Assembly (NCBI RefSeq): GCF_002895485.1
Contig: NZ_AZRK01000012.1
Location: forward strand, 1-64,000
DNA: 64,000 nucleotides
Direction of reading: 5' to 3'
DNA from: Petrotoga sp. 9PWA.NaAc.5.4
GTDB taxonomy: Bacteria; Thermotogota; Thermotogae; Petrotogales; Petrotogaceae
Part shown: positions 26,813 to 36,279 of the stretch, one piece after another
Layout: every line of letters starts with the position of its first letter
How positions within the stretch are numbered: position 1 is the first letter of the stretch
Position numbers and translations under genes: made by a program
Notes under the pieces: model-generated
The model's database searches: none
What the model saw: the letters and a program-made list of their open reading frames with translations, nothing else
What the model was told of the DNA's origin: nothing

Positions 26813-27949
26813 GTGGAATCAAAAAACGTATTAGAGGTTTTTAAAACTGTTCAAAAGAAGCCTTTGATATCAAGAACAGAAATAGCAAAAATAACTCATT
26901 TAAGTCAATCTACAGTTGGTAGATGTATTCAAAGACTTTTGGAAAAAAACTTTCTCATTGAAAAAATGAATGGAAAAAGTACAGGTGGAAGACCTCCTAT
27001 TTTTTTAGATATAAACAAAAAAAATTCATTCTCTGTTGGTGTAGAAATAGGAGAATCCCATATTGATGTAATACTCTTAAATTTAGTATATGAAATTATA
27101 GAAAGTAAAAGTAAAAAAATAGATAATAATATAACCGTAGAATCTTTAACTAACATTATCCAAGAAATGTATGACGAAATTTTGTATAAAAGTCACATTT
27201 CAAAAGAGGACATCATAAGCATAGGTTTAGGAGTACCAGGTATAGTTAGTGCCAATCAAAAAAGACTGTTGTTGTCTCCAAATTTAAAATGGAAAAATAT
27301 TTCTTTAGGAGAAATTTTAGAAGACAAATTACAAAAACCTGTATTTTTAGATAATGGAGCTAATTTAATGACGTTTGCTGAGTATCACTTTAATAAGCTT
27401 TCGCCAGATTCCATGGTTTTAGGTATTATAGTTGGAAAAGGAATTGGTACAGGCTTTATTACAAAAGGTGAGATTTTTAGAGGTATAAATGGAGCAGCTT
27501 TAGAAGCAGGTCATTCAGTTATTAAGTTAGATGGTCCACTTTGTAGTTGTGGAAGACGAGGTTGTGTAGAAGCTTTAGCTTCGTTACCTCAATTAATAAG
27601 AGCATATAATTCAAAAACAAAAGACAATTTAGTTGATAATATCAATGAATTTTATCAATTAGTTATCCAAAAAGATAAATTAGCCCTTTCTTTATTAGAA
27701 GATGAAGCACATTATCTTTCAATTTTAGCCGCCAATTTAGCTAATACTATAAATCCTTCACATATCATAATAGGAGGAGAAATTACCCCAATTTTAACTC
27801 TCATGATTAAAACAATAAATAATTTCTTTTTAGAACAGGTATTGATTACCAACAGATGTGAACTGTTGACTTCGCAATTAAATGAAAAGAGTATAGCCTA
27901 TGGAGCGGCAATAATGGCTATAGAAAAGGAGATTGAAGAATATATTTGA
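26813..27949 (+). CDS. ROK-family transcriptional regulator (XylR/NagC type)
   Basis: A 378-residue regulator. An N-terminal winged helix-turn-helix (SRTEIAKITHLSQSTVGRCIQRLLEKN) is followed by a sugar-kinase-like ROK domain with GVGLGVPG-type and DNGANLMTFAEY segments. The zinc motif CSCGRRGCVEALAS is intact. Proteins of this type repress sugar genes until a sugar binds. GGAGG lies six bases before the GTG start. It heads the large plus-strand sugar locus and is the likely local regulator. A loose AT-rich palindrome GTTTTTATTATTAAAAAAC occurs near 26776, and a similar one before the next gene. Confidence 0.9.
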   Translation: MESKNVLEVFKTVQKKPLISRTEIAKITHLSQSTVGRCIQRLLEKNFLIEKMNGKSTGGRPPIFLDINKKNSFSVGVEIGESHIDVILLNLVYEIIESKSKKIDNNITVESLTNIIQEMYDEILYKSHISKEDIISIGLGVPGIVSANQKRLLLSPNLKWKNISLGEILEDKLQKPVFLDNGANLMTFAEYHFNKLSPDSMVLGIIVGKGIGTGFITKGEIFRGINGAALEAGHSVIKLDGPLCSCGRRGCVEALASLPQLIRAYNSKTKDNLVDNINEFYQLVIQKDKLALSLLEDEAHYLSILAANLANTINPSHIIIGGEITPILTLMIKTINNFFLEQVLITNRCELLTSQLNEKSIAYGAAIMAIEKEIEEYI

Positions 27950-28018
27950 TTCAGAAAGAAGAATGAGAAATTAGGTTTTTAATAAAAAAGAAAAACTATA
28001 GTTAAGGGAGGAATTGTT

Positions 28019-29422
28019 ATGAAGAAAGGCCAAAAAATCGGTTTGTTGGTGTTACTTGTATTGTGTGTGTTTTCTTTGATAGGATTTGGCGCATCTGATA
28101 AATCTAAGTTAAGTGGCAACATTGTGTATGCTGTACGTAGCTGGGACGTTGAAACTGAACAAAAATTTGTAGAAGAATTCAACAAAGTATATCCTAACAT
28201 AAAAGTACAGATTGTAAGTTTTGACGGAGATTTGAACGAGTATCTCAGCGCACAAGCCGCTGCTAAAACATTGCCAGATGTTGTGTATGGATGGGAAAAT
28301 TTGACCTATCCCATTTCACAAGGCTGGTTATATCCGTTAGATGAATTCTTGGAAAAAGATGAAGAAATTAAATATGTAGACTCAAAACTTTTAGAGAGAT
28401 ACAAATTTAACGGAAAGACTTATGCACTTCCAACAAATTTGCAGTTCAGTGCAGTTATGGTTAACCTAGATTTAGTAGAACAACTGAATATGGATCCCCC
28501 ATCATATGAATGGACTGTTGATGAGTTTAGAGAATATCTTATCAACGCAACAACGAATGTATATTCAGGAATAAACCATTTGTGGGGTTTTGAGGAAGTT
28601 ATGACGGGTATGTTCAGTAAAAATCTACATCAGTTGGCTTATGATCCAATAGAACGTAAGTTTAACTTCACTGAAGGAAGTTGGGTTAGGGCTATTAACT
28701 TTCAAAAGAATCTTAAGTCTGTTCCAGGGTTAGTATCAGATGATCTCAAGAATGATGTAATAAGAAACGCTGGCGGACTTGATGACTATCAGAAAAAGTT
28801 TGGTAAAGATGCAGACGCACTAAGGGAAGGAAAAGTATTGATGGGTTTTCATGGAACTTGGGATTTAAGCTGGATTAGAACGATGAATTATATGTATGAT
28901 ATGTACCCTCTGCCACAAGATCCTAACATTGGATACAGAGAGGCACTGCATGCAGACCATGCCTTTATGATGTCTACAACAAAGTATCCAGAGGCTGCTT
29001 TTGAGTTTCTTAAGTGGAGATCATACGGTAAAGACGGCGTTTTGACAAGATTGAATATCATGAAAAATAAAACAGATGCTGCTGGTAACTTGACCCCTGA
29101 TTTTATTATCCCTGCAACTAACGATCCAGAGGTTGTCAAATTTTTTAAATCTTTAGATTTTGTTCCAGAAGGCGTTAAGTTCATGTATGACAATGTTGAT
29201 AAGGCTTTTTGGGCAGATTTTTACAAGATAGTACCAGACTGGAGTAAAGCACTCGATGAAGTGATTATTCCAAAGAGTGAAGAAGTTAGACAAGGAAAGG
29301 TCGAAGCTGCTGCTATAGCTGCTGAACTTGAAACCAGATCTAATCAAATAATTCAAAATGCTTGGAAAACTTTTGATTCGCAGATTGTTGAAGTGCAAAA
29401 GAATTTTAAACCGACTCGTTAA
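28019..29422 (+). CDS. Sugar ABC transporter, extracellular solute-binding protein
   Basis: A 467-residue exported binding protein of family 1 (maltose-binding fold). Residues 1-~25 form a signal peptide (KKGQKIGLLVLLVLCVFSLIGFG). The body has the usual start VEEFNKVYPNIKVQIVSFDG and the C-lobe segments MGFHGTWDLSWIR and HAFMMSTTKYPEAAFEFLKW. No lipobox cysteine is seen, so it is either free in the periplasm or held by its signal. A stable hairpin follows the gene, which would keep its transcript more abundant than those downstream. It probably delivers oligosaccharide to one of the two permease pairs of this locus. Confidence 0.9.
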   Translation: MKKGQKIGLLVLLVLCVFSLIGFGASDKSKLSGNIVYAVRSWDVETEQKFVEEFNKVYPNIKVQIVSFDGDLNEYLSAQAAAKTLPDVVYGWENLTYPISQGWLYPLDEFLEKDEEIKYVDSKLLERYKFNGKTYALPTNLQFSAVMVNLDLVEQLNMDPPSYEWTVDEFREYLINATTNVYSGINHLWGFEEVMTGMFSKNLHQLAYDPIERKFNFTEGSWVRAINFQKNLKSVPGLVSDDLKNDVIRNAGGLDDYQKKFGKDADALREGKVLMGFHGTWDLSWIRTMNYMYDMYPLPQDPNIGYREALHADHAFMMSTTKYPEAAFEFLKWRSYGKDGVLTRLNIMKNKTDAAGNLTPDFIIPATNDPEVVKFFKSLDFVPEGVKFMYDNVDKAFWADFYKIVPDWSKALDEVIIPKSEEVRQGKVEAAAIAAELETRSNQIIQNAWKTFDSQIVEVQKNFKPTR

Positions 29423-29456
29423 TTGTTTATTTTAACTGTTCTTTCTTGTTTCTTTG

Positions 29457-29490
29457 GGTACTTTAGGGATTTACCCTAAAGTACCTTTTT
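29457..29490 (+). terminator. Strong intra-locus hairpin after the binding-protein gene
   Basis: GGTACTTTAGGG and CCCTAAAGTACC pair perfectly over 12 bp, followed by five T. It lies between the binding-protein gene and the next genes, so it is probably a partial terminator or mRNA stabiliser. Confidence 0.88.
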
Positions 29491-29561
29491 AAAATAAGCA
29501 ATTTTAAGTTTTTCAGAGTTGTTTTTAATTATACAGCAATATAGTGGAGGTTTTTTATACT

Positions 29562-32417
29562 ATGTTTTCTAAAGCAATAAGATCTTTGTTTTTACTATTT
29601 ATATATGTTTTTGTGTTTGTATCTATTTTTGCAAATTTATATGTTGATAATTGGATTTCATACAAAGAAAGCAACGTTATTCAAACTGTTTCGTTTGAAG
29701 ATTTTAAGATTCTTTCAGGCTCAGAATTTGAAAACACTCCTGAAGGTTTAGTATTACCTATTGATGGCGTAGTTGAAATATCTTTCGATGTTTCTGAAGA
29801 TGGTTTGTATTTAATGATACTACATTACATGATAGACAGTGACAAAGTTTTAACAAGTAGAATGTCTATCTTTTGGGATAATAATGAGTTAACTGTTCCT
29901 CTTCCTGCCATATGGACCGATGAAACAAAGGACTATCCAACAGATAGATACGGTAACGAAGTAGTTCCAAGACAAGTTATGATCAAACAATTTCACAGTG
30001 AGTACGTTAAGGATTATGGAAGTTTATCTGCAGCACCTTATATTTTTGAATTTGAAAAAGGTGTTCAGAATATTAAACTAAAAAATGAATCTCAGTCTTT
30101 AATATTAAACAGTGTGATGCTAATTAAGTACGAAAGAGCGCAAACCTATGAAGAGTATATATTGAATGTACCAAATCGTAAAATCGGTGGAGAGATTGCA
30201 CCTATTGAAGCTGAAGGTTACTTAGTTAAGTCTGATTCGTTTATACGTCCTGGAAACCAACAAGATCCTTCATTGCATCCATATGAAACGGTTTCAAGAA
30301 AATTGAATATTATAGATGGAAATTCTTGGGATCAAGTGGGACAAAAGGTTATGTGGGTATTTGAGGTACCTGAAGATGGGATTTATTATTTTGCTTTTAG
30401 GTATTCACAATCAATTAACGACGGGATTTCTGTGTTTAGAAATATCTATATAGACGGGGAAATGTTGTTTTCTGAATTGATGAGTTATATGTTCCCTTAC
30501 ACTGGGTTACGATACAAAAACATATTTTTAGAAGAAAGAAATAGTGGGGAACCATTAGGGATATGGTTAGAAAAGGGAACGCATACAATTTCTTTGGAAG
30601 TTGATGGAACACCTTTAGACAGCGTGGTTGATAAACTTAGAAACTTAATCTTTGAAATTAATAAAACCGGCTTAGAGATAAAAAAATTAACAGGTGGAGT
30701 TGTCGATAAAAACAGGAAATGGGATATAGAACTATATTTACCGGATATTGTTGAAAGGCTTGAGGGTTGGGCAAACGAGCTAGATGATATATATGATGAG
30801 ATTGAAGCTCTTTTTGGTCAGACTCCTGCCTCAATAATTAATCTTAAAATTGCTGCCAAAAATATAAGAGATCTTGCAAAAGAACCCGATAAAATACCTA
30901 TTCGATTAAATAAACTGAGTGAAGGTTTTTCTTCAGCGTCTAATTTGATTTCAGAAACGATTGATGTACTTTCAACTCAACCGTTGAATTTGGATAGAAT
31001 TTATGTATTAAATTCACCAGTCTTACCGGATGATGAAGTAGGTTTTTTGACTAGATTTATGGAAGGTTTAAAACGATTTGTTTTTTCTTTTTTTCCGCAG
31101 AATAAGGAGTATATGGCTGTAAATGACAAAAACTCGGATGAACTTTTGGTTTGGGTTAATAGGCCAATACAATACGTTGAAATGCTGCAACAAATGGCAG
31201 ATTCTGATTTTACTTCAAAAACAGGAATAAGTGTGAGGTTTTCTGTTATGCCTAATGAACAAAAACTTATCTTAGCAAATGCTGCAAACATTAGTCCTGA
31301 TTTAGCTTTGGGAATAAGCAACTACATTCCGTATGATTTAGCTATTAGAGGCGCAGTGTATGATTTAACGCAGTTTGACGATTTTTGGGAGTATATAAGT
31401 AGAGAGTACAATCTGGAGACTTTGATCCCTTTTTATGTAGATGGAAAGGTTTACGGAGTCACCGAAACTCAGGATTTTTATGTACTGTTCTATAGGAAGG
31501 ATATATTAGAAAGTTTGAACTTAGAAGTGCCTCAAACTTGGGATGAAGTACAGATAGCGATGTCAACCCTTTATAGAAATTCTATGAACTTTTATTTGCC
31601 AATGGCAGGATGGACTGGTTTAAAGCCTTTTTACACCACTGTTCCGTTTATCTATCAAAGTGGCGGTAGGTTGTATACAGACGACGGTTTAAGAACGGCT
31701 ATAAATGAAGAAAATGCAATTAAAGGTTTTGAAATAATGACGAAACTTTTTACTATTTATAGTGTCTCCCAAAGTGTTCCCAATTTTTATAACGAATTTA
31801 GATACGGAAGAATCCCTATGGGTGTATCTAACTTTACCACTTATGTAATGCTTATGACTGCTGCCCCTGAAATAGCAAGTCAGTGGGACATAGCATTATC
31901 CCCGGGAGTGAAAAATGAAAATGGTGAAATCTTAAGATATCAAGTTGGTAGTGATAGGGCTGCCGTGTTGTTTTCTAACAGTGACAAAAAAGAGGAGGCT
32001 TGGGAGTTTTTGAAATGGTGGCTTTCAAAGGATACACAAGTGGAGTATGCATACAGGATGCAGACTAGATATGGACCTGAATATATGTGGAACACAGCTA
32101 ACATGGCCGCATTTGAAGAGTTATCTTTCCCTGATAATCATAAAAAGATTATTTTAGAGCAATGGAGCTGGATGAAAGAGATTCCAAGACACCCTGCCGG
32201 ATATATGTTAGAACGAGAGATAAGTAATGCATGGACGGATGTTGTCATGAATGGAGAGGGAATCAGAATAGCTGTCGATAAAGCCTCGATAACTATCAAC
32301 AGGGAAATAATACGAAAGATGGAGGAGTTTGGATATATTAAAGATGGGAAAGTAATTAAAACTTATGAGATTCCTTCAATTGAAAATATTAAGGCTGAGG
32401 TGGAAAAGAATAAATGA
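29562..32417 (+). CDS. Large fusion: beta-sandwich domains + helical linker + solute-binding protein
   Basis: A 951-residue exported protein. A signal peptide or anchor ([19 protein letters not shown]) is followed by two beta-rich modules (about 30-180 and 195-365). Each carries phrases like [19 protein letters not shown] and [18 protein letters not shown] that look like carbohydrate-binding jellyrolls. A helical linker (about 375-490) follows. Then comes a family 1 solute-binding domain (about 515-890) with [20 protein letters not shown] and MPMAGW-like and [12 protein letters not shown] segments. The start is the ATG at 29562 behind GGAGG; the GTG at 29544 overlaps that site. The stop overlaps the next permease start (ATGA). 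It may capture glycans at the surface and hand them to the permease pair. Confidence 0.8.
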   Translation: MFSKAIRSLFLLFIYVFVFVSIFANLYVDNWISYKESNVIQTVSFEDFKILSGSEFENTPEGLVLPIDGVVEISFDVSEDGLYLMILHYMIDSDKVLTSRMSIFWDNNELTVPLPAIWTDETKDYPTDRYGNEVVPRQVMIKQFHSEYVKDYGSLSAAPYIFEFEKGVQNIKLKNESQSLILNSVMLIKYERAQTYEEYILNVPNRKIGGEIAPIEAEGYLVKSDSFIRPGNQQDPSLHPYETVSRKLNIIDGNSWDQVGQKVMWVFEVPEDGIYYFAFRYSQSINDGISVFRNIYIDGEMLFSELMSYMFPYTGLRYKNIFLEERNSGEPLGIWLEKGTHTISLEVDGTPLDSVVDKLRNLIFEINKTGLEIKKLTGGVVDKNRKWDIELYLPDIVERLEGWANELDDIYDEIEALFGQTPASIINLKIAAKNIRDLAKEPDKIPIRLNKLSEGFSSASNLISETIDVLSTQPLNLDRIYVLNSPVLPDDEVGFLTRFMEGLKRFVFSFFPQNKEYMAVNDKNSDELLVWVNRPIQYVEMLQQMADSDFTSKTGISVRFSVMPNEQKLILANAANISPDLALGISNYIPYDLAIRGAVYDLTQFDDFWEYISREYNLETLIPFYVDGKVYGVTETQDFYVLFYRKDILESLNLEVPQTWDEVQIAMSTLYRNSMNFYLPMAGWTGLKPFYTTVPFIYQSGGRLYTDDGLRTAINEENAIKGFEIMTKLFTIYSVSQSVPNFYNEFRYGRIPMGVSNFTTYVMLMTAAPEIASQWDIALSPGVKNENGEILRYQVGSDRAAVLFSNSDKKEEAWEFLKWWLSKDTQVEYAYRMQTRYGPEYMWNTANMAAFEELSFPDNHKKIILEQWSWMKEIPRHPAGYMLEREISNAWTDVVMNGEGIRIAVDKASITINREIIRKMEEFGYIKDGKVIKTYEIPSIENIKAEVEKNK

Positions 32418-33313
32418 AAGTCAAACAGAAGTTTATTAACCGAAATTCTCATTGGGTTTTACTATCACCATATATAATACTGTTTTGTCTTTTTATACTA
32501 ATACCTGTGATTAGTGCGGCAGTATTGTCTTTTACTTATTTTAATGCTGTACAACCACCTAAATTTATCGGATTAAAAAACTATATTTCATTACTAACCC
32601 AAGATACTGTATTTATGCAAAAGGTTCTTCCAAATACTATAAAATATGCACTAATTGTTGGGCCTGGTGGTTATATCCTTTCTTTTATCTTTGCGTGGAT
32701 GCTTGCACAGATTCCAAAAACACCAAGAACATTTATTGCAATACTTATTTATCTTCCATCTATGACATCTGGAGTTATGATGAGTACAATTTGGAGCATT
32801 ATTTTTAGCGGTAATCAACTAGGGTATTTAAACAGTTTTTTAATAGAAATTGGTATGATCACGGAACCCATTCAATGGTTACAGTCTCCAGAGTATTTGA
32901 TGACTATAGTTATTATCGTTGCACTTTGGAGTAGTATGGGGGTAGGATTTTTGGCCATGCTTGCTGGAGTGTTAAACGTGAACGAAGAATTGTATGATGC
33001 TGCATATATAGACGGTGTCAGTAACAGGTTCCAAGAGATTATTTATGTAACTATACCTTCTATGAAACCTCAGATGCTTTTTGGTGCAGTAATGGCAATC
33101 GTTAACACTTTTACAACAAGTGGGTTGGGAGTCGCCTTAGCAGGATCAAATCCAACTCCTCAATATGCTGCTCAATTAATAGTTAATCATATAGAAGATT
33201 ATGGATTCATCAGGTATGAAATGGGATACGCAGCTGCAGCTTCTGTAGTTCTTTTAATTATTGTTTGGATTGCATCCAGGGTTTCTTGGAGTTTATTTGG
33301 AGAAAAGGATTAA
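32414..33313 (+). CDS. Sugar ABC transporter permease (MalF type)
   Basis: A 299-residue inner-membrane permease of the CUT1 class with six predicted helices. The ATPase-docking EAA loop is [20 protein letters not shown] followed by YVTIPSM. Translationally coupled to the large binding-protein fusion upstream and 18 bases from its partner permease. No ATPase gene accompanies it, as is common when a shared MsmK-type ATPase serves several CUT1 systems. Confidence 0.92.
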   Translation: MKVKQKFINRNSHWVLLSPYIILFCLFILIPVISAAVLSFTYFNAVQPPKFIGLKNYISLLTQDTVFMQKVLPNTIKYALIVGPGGYILSFIFAWMLAQIPKTPRTFIAILIYLPSMTSGVMMSTIWSIIFSGNQLGYLNSFLIEIGMITEPIQWLQSPEYLMTIVIIVALWSSMGVGFLAMLAGVLNVNEELYDAAYIDGVSNRFQEIIYVTIPSMKPQMLFGAVMAIVNTFTTSGLGVALAGSNPTPQYAAQLIVNHIEDYGFIRYEMGYAAAASVVLLIIVWIASRVSWSLFGEKD

Positions 33314-33331
33314 AGATTGAGGTGATTATTA

Positions 33332-34207
33332 ATGTCAAGTTTGAAATCTAGACGTATTAACCCGGATAAATTTCATAAAAGTCAGTTGAAGTTTTATGCA
33401 ATTTTGATTCCAGTTAGTGCTTTTATGGTTTTACCTATTCTGTTTATAATATTTCATGCATTTAAACCGATAGACGAACTTTTTGCTTATCCTCCACGAT
33501 TTTTTACTACAAGACCTACTTTGGATAATTTTAAAAGATTGTTTACTGCAACAACTGAGTCTAACGTACCTGTCTCAAGATATCTTTTTAACAGCGTTGT
33601 TTCTACATTGTTCACAGTGTTGTTTACACTTTGGGTAACAGCCTCTGCAGGGTATGTTCTTTCAAAGAAAAATTTTAAGGGAAAGGATACCTTGTTTACA
33701 ATAAATACATTGGCTCTCATGTTCGTTCCTGTTGCTGTTAGTATTCCAAGATTTTTGGTTATCGTTAAACTTGGACTCATAGATAATTTTTTTGCTCATA
33801 TTCTTCCATTGTTGGCTATGCCTGTTGGGCTTTTTTTGGTTAAGCAGTTTATAGATCAGATCCCCAATTCATTAATTGAGGCAGCAAAGATTGACGGGGC
33901 TTCAGATTACTATATTTTAATGAAGGTAATTATCCCACTTATAAAACCGGCTTTGTCCACGGTTGCAATACTTGCTTTTCAAACATCTTGGAACAGCATT
34001 GAATCATCTGCCATGTTTATTAACGATGAGTCTTTAAAAACTTTTGCTTTTTACATGAATACGCTTGTTTCAACTACAGGTAACACTGTTGCCGGTCAAG
34101 GAATGGCTGCTGCTGCTTCTTTGATTATGTTTTTGCCAAATTTGATACTTTTCATAATACTTCAGTCTAGAGTTATGGACACAATGATGTATTCGGGTCT
34201 TAAATGA
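33332..34207 (+). CDS. Sugar ABC transporter permease (MalG type)
   Basis: A 291-residue permease with six predicted helices, partner of the preceding MalF-type subunit. The EAA loop reads [20 protein letters not shown] and is followed by [22 protein letters not shown] precedes the ATG. The C-terminal region [20 protein letters not shown] matches MalG-type proteins. Confidence 0.92.
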   Translation: MSSLKSRRINPDKFHKSQLKFYAILIPVSAFMVLPILFIIFHAFKPIDELFAYPPRFFTTRPTLDNFKRLFTATTESNVPVSRYLFNSVVSTLFTVLFTLWVTASAGYVLSKKNFKGKDTLFTINTLALMFVPVAVSIPRFLVIVKLGLIDNFFAHILPLLAMPVGLFLVKQFIDQIPNSLIEAAKIDGASDYYILMKVIIPLIKPALSTVAILAFQTSWNSIESSAMFINDESLKTFAFYMNTLVSTTGNTVAGQGMAAAASLIMFLPNLILFIILQSRVMDTMMYSGLK

Positions 34208-34233
34208 TTTCCTGACGTTTTGGAGGATACTAT

Positions 34234-36279
34234 ATGACAGCAAGAAAATCTTTTATCCAGTTTGTAATGTTTATGTTAATAATGACAATTTCTTCTCTTA
34301 CTTTTGCCAACATAAGCAACGAAAACGCCACTGCTTATTCCTACACGATATCTGAAGATGGCGTTTGGGTAAGAACGCAAGATGCGTACCTCGTTGGAAA
34401 CATACTTTTCAAAGACCTAAATTTAAAGTCCCCTGAAGATATATTTATAAGAAATGAGAAGATTTATATAGCTGAAGGTGGAAATGGTCAGATTGTAATT
34501 GTGGATATTAACAAAAGTAATAACATCAATTACATAGGAAAAGGTATATTAAGCATGCCTACAGGCGTTTTTGTTGATGAAAAAGACAGAATTTTGGTAG
34601 CAGATTATGGGCTTCGTGAGGTGCTCATGTTTGATTCAAATGGAGAACTACTTAGAAGATATAAAAGGCCAGAATCTATCGTCTTTGGTCAGAAGGCTAA
34701 TTACAATCCACGAAAAGTTGTCAGCGATAAAATGGGAAACATTTATGTCGTTAGTGAAGGAACTTATGACGGAATAATTCAATTGTCGGAGGATGGTGAG
34801 TTTTTAGGGTATTTTGGAGCAAATATTACCTACCTTTCTTTTGGAGAAGCGTTGTTAAACCTCATTTTTACAAAAGAGCAGCAAGCACAATTGTTCAACA
34901 TAATTCCAAAAACCTTTTACAATTTAGCTATTGACGATGAAGGCTTGATATACACAATAACACAAGGTGTTGGAGGAAATGCAATAAAAAAGCATAATGT
35001 TTCTGGTAACAATATATTAAAACAAGCAAATAGAATGGTTAGCGAGCCTAATTTCGTTGATATAACAGTTGGTAAGTACAATCAAATCTACGCTTTAACA
35101 GAAACTGGCTTGATTTATGAGTATGACTCCGAAGGTAATTTGATCTATTCTTTTGGAGGAAGGGCAATCAGTACAGAACGAAACGGTTTTTTCACTGTGC
35201 CTGTTGGTATAGCGATTGATCAAGATGACAATGTTTATGTTTTAGATAAAGAACGCGGAATAGTTCATGTTTTTTATCCAACAGCGATTACAAATATGAC
35301 ACATGAAGCGATTAGTTTGTATGAAAAAGGAAAGTATATCGATAGTATGTCGTATTGGCAAGAAATATTAAAGTTGAGTGGCCGATCAAGGATTGCTCAC
35401 AACGGATTGGGAAAGGCGTATTTTCAGTCCCAAAACTATGAAAAGGCCGCTGAACACTTTAAAATGGCTAATAATAAAATTGATTATTCTGAGGCTTATT
35501 GGGAAATACGAAACTTATGGTTACAGAACAATATAGCAACCATTTTAATCGTTGTATTCTTGGTTTGGGTTTTGTGGCGAATTGTTAAGCTTTTAGATAA
35601 GAAATATGGTATTTTGAACGTTTTTAGAAACTCTTTTAGAAAAGTTAAAGGAGTTAAACTTGTCTCTGATGTGTTATACATGGGAAGATTCATGCTTCAT
35701 CCTATTGATAGTTCGTATGATATTAAACATGGAAAAAAAGCATCTGTAATGTCAGCCACTTTTGTATATGTATTAGCTTTTATAGCTTTTGTTCTAGATT
35801 ATTTATTTAAAGGTTTTATATTCAATCCAAGAGATTTCAGAGATGTTTCTTATTTGTATGTTATTATGATCTTTGGTTTACCGATAGCGCTGTGGGTGGT
35901 TTCTAACTATCTTGTTAGTACACTGAATGATGGAGAAGGTAAGTTTAGGGACGTATACTGCACAACATCTTATGCGTTAGCTCCGCTTGTACTTTTTATG
36001 CCTATTGTTACACTACTTTCTTATGTAATTACGTTGAATGAGGGATTCATTATTCAATTTGCTAGTGTGGCAATTTGGGTTTGGTGTGGGGTGTTGATCT
36101 TTGTTTCACTCAAAGAAATTCATAACTTCTCCGTAGGTGGGGTTATTAAAAATATATTGTTAACGTTATTTTTGATGTTCGTTTTTGTAATAGCTTATTT
36201 TATCGTATATATGCTGGCGAATGAGGGGTTCAACTTTATTTATACCTTAGTGAAGGAGGTTGTTTATCGCATTGAATAA
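34234..36279 (+). CDS. NHL-repeat/TPR membrane protein with YIP1-like C-terminus
   Basis: A 681-residue protein. A signal peptide (to about residue 27) precedes NHL/beta-propeller repeats (about 55-355) with blades such as GVFVDEKDRILVADYGLREV, GNIYVVSEG and GIAIDQDDNVYVLDKERG. One or two TPR-like helices follow (SYWQEILKLSGRSRIAHNGL). A membrane helix follows near 435, and a C-terminal block of about five helices (about 490-675) resembles YIP1-family membrane domains. The extracytoplasmic propeller may contact glycan or transporter; the role is unknown. GGAGG lies before the ATG. The end overlaps the start of the next gene. Confidence 0.75.
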   Translation: MTARKSFIQFVMFMLIMTISSLTFANISNENATAYSYTISEDGVWVRTQDAYLVGNILFKDLNLKSPEDIFIRNEKIYIAEGGNGQIVIVDINKSNNINYIGKGILSMPTGVFVDEKDRILVADYGLREVLMFDSNGELLRRYKRPESIVFGQKANYNPRKVVSDKMGNIYVVSEGTYDGIIQLSEDGEFLGYFGANITYLSFGEALLNLIFTKEQQAQLFNIIPKTFYNLAIDDEGLIYTITQGVGGNAIKKHNVSGNNILKQANRMVSEPNFVDITVGKYNQIYALTETGLIYEYDSEGNLIYSFGGRAISTERNGFFTVPVGIAIDQDDNVYVLDKERGIVHVFYPTAITNMTHEAISLYEKGKYIDSMSYWQEILKLSGRSRIAHNGLGKAYFQSQNYEKAAEHFKMANNKIDYSEAYWEIRNLWLQNNIATILIVVFLVWVLWRIVKLLDKKYGILNVFRNSFRKVKGVKLVSDVLYMGRFMLHPIDSSYDIKHGKKASVMSATFVYVLAFIAFVLDYLFKGFIFNPRDFRDVSYLYVIMIFGLPIALWVVSNYLVSTLNDGEGKFRDVYCTTSYALAPLVLFMPIVTLLSYVITLNEGFIIQFASVAIWVWCGVLIFVSLKEIHNFSVGGVIKNILLTLFLMFVFVIAYFIVYMLANEGFNFIYTLVKEVVYRIE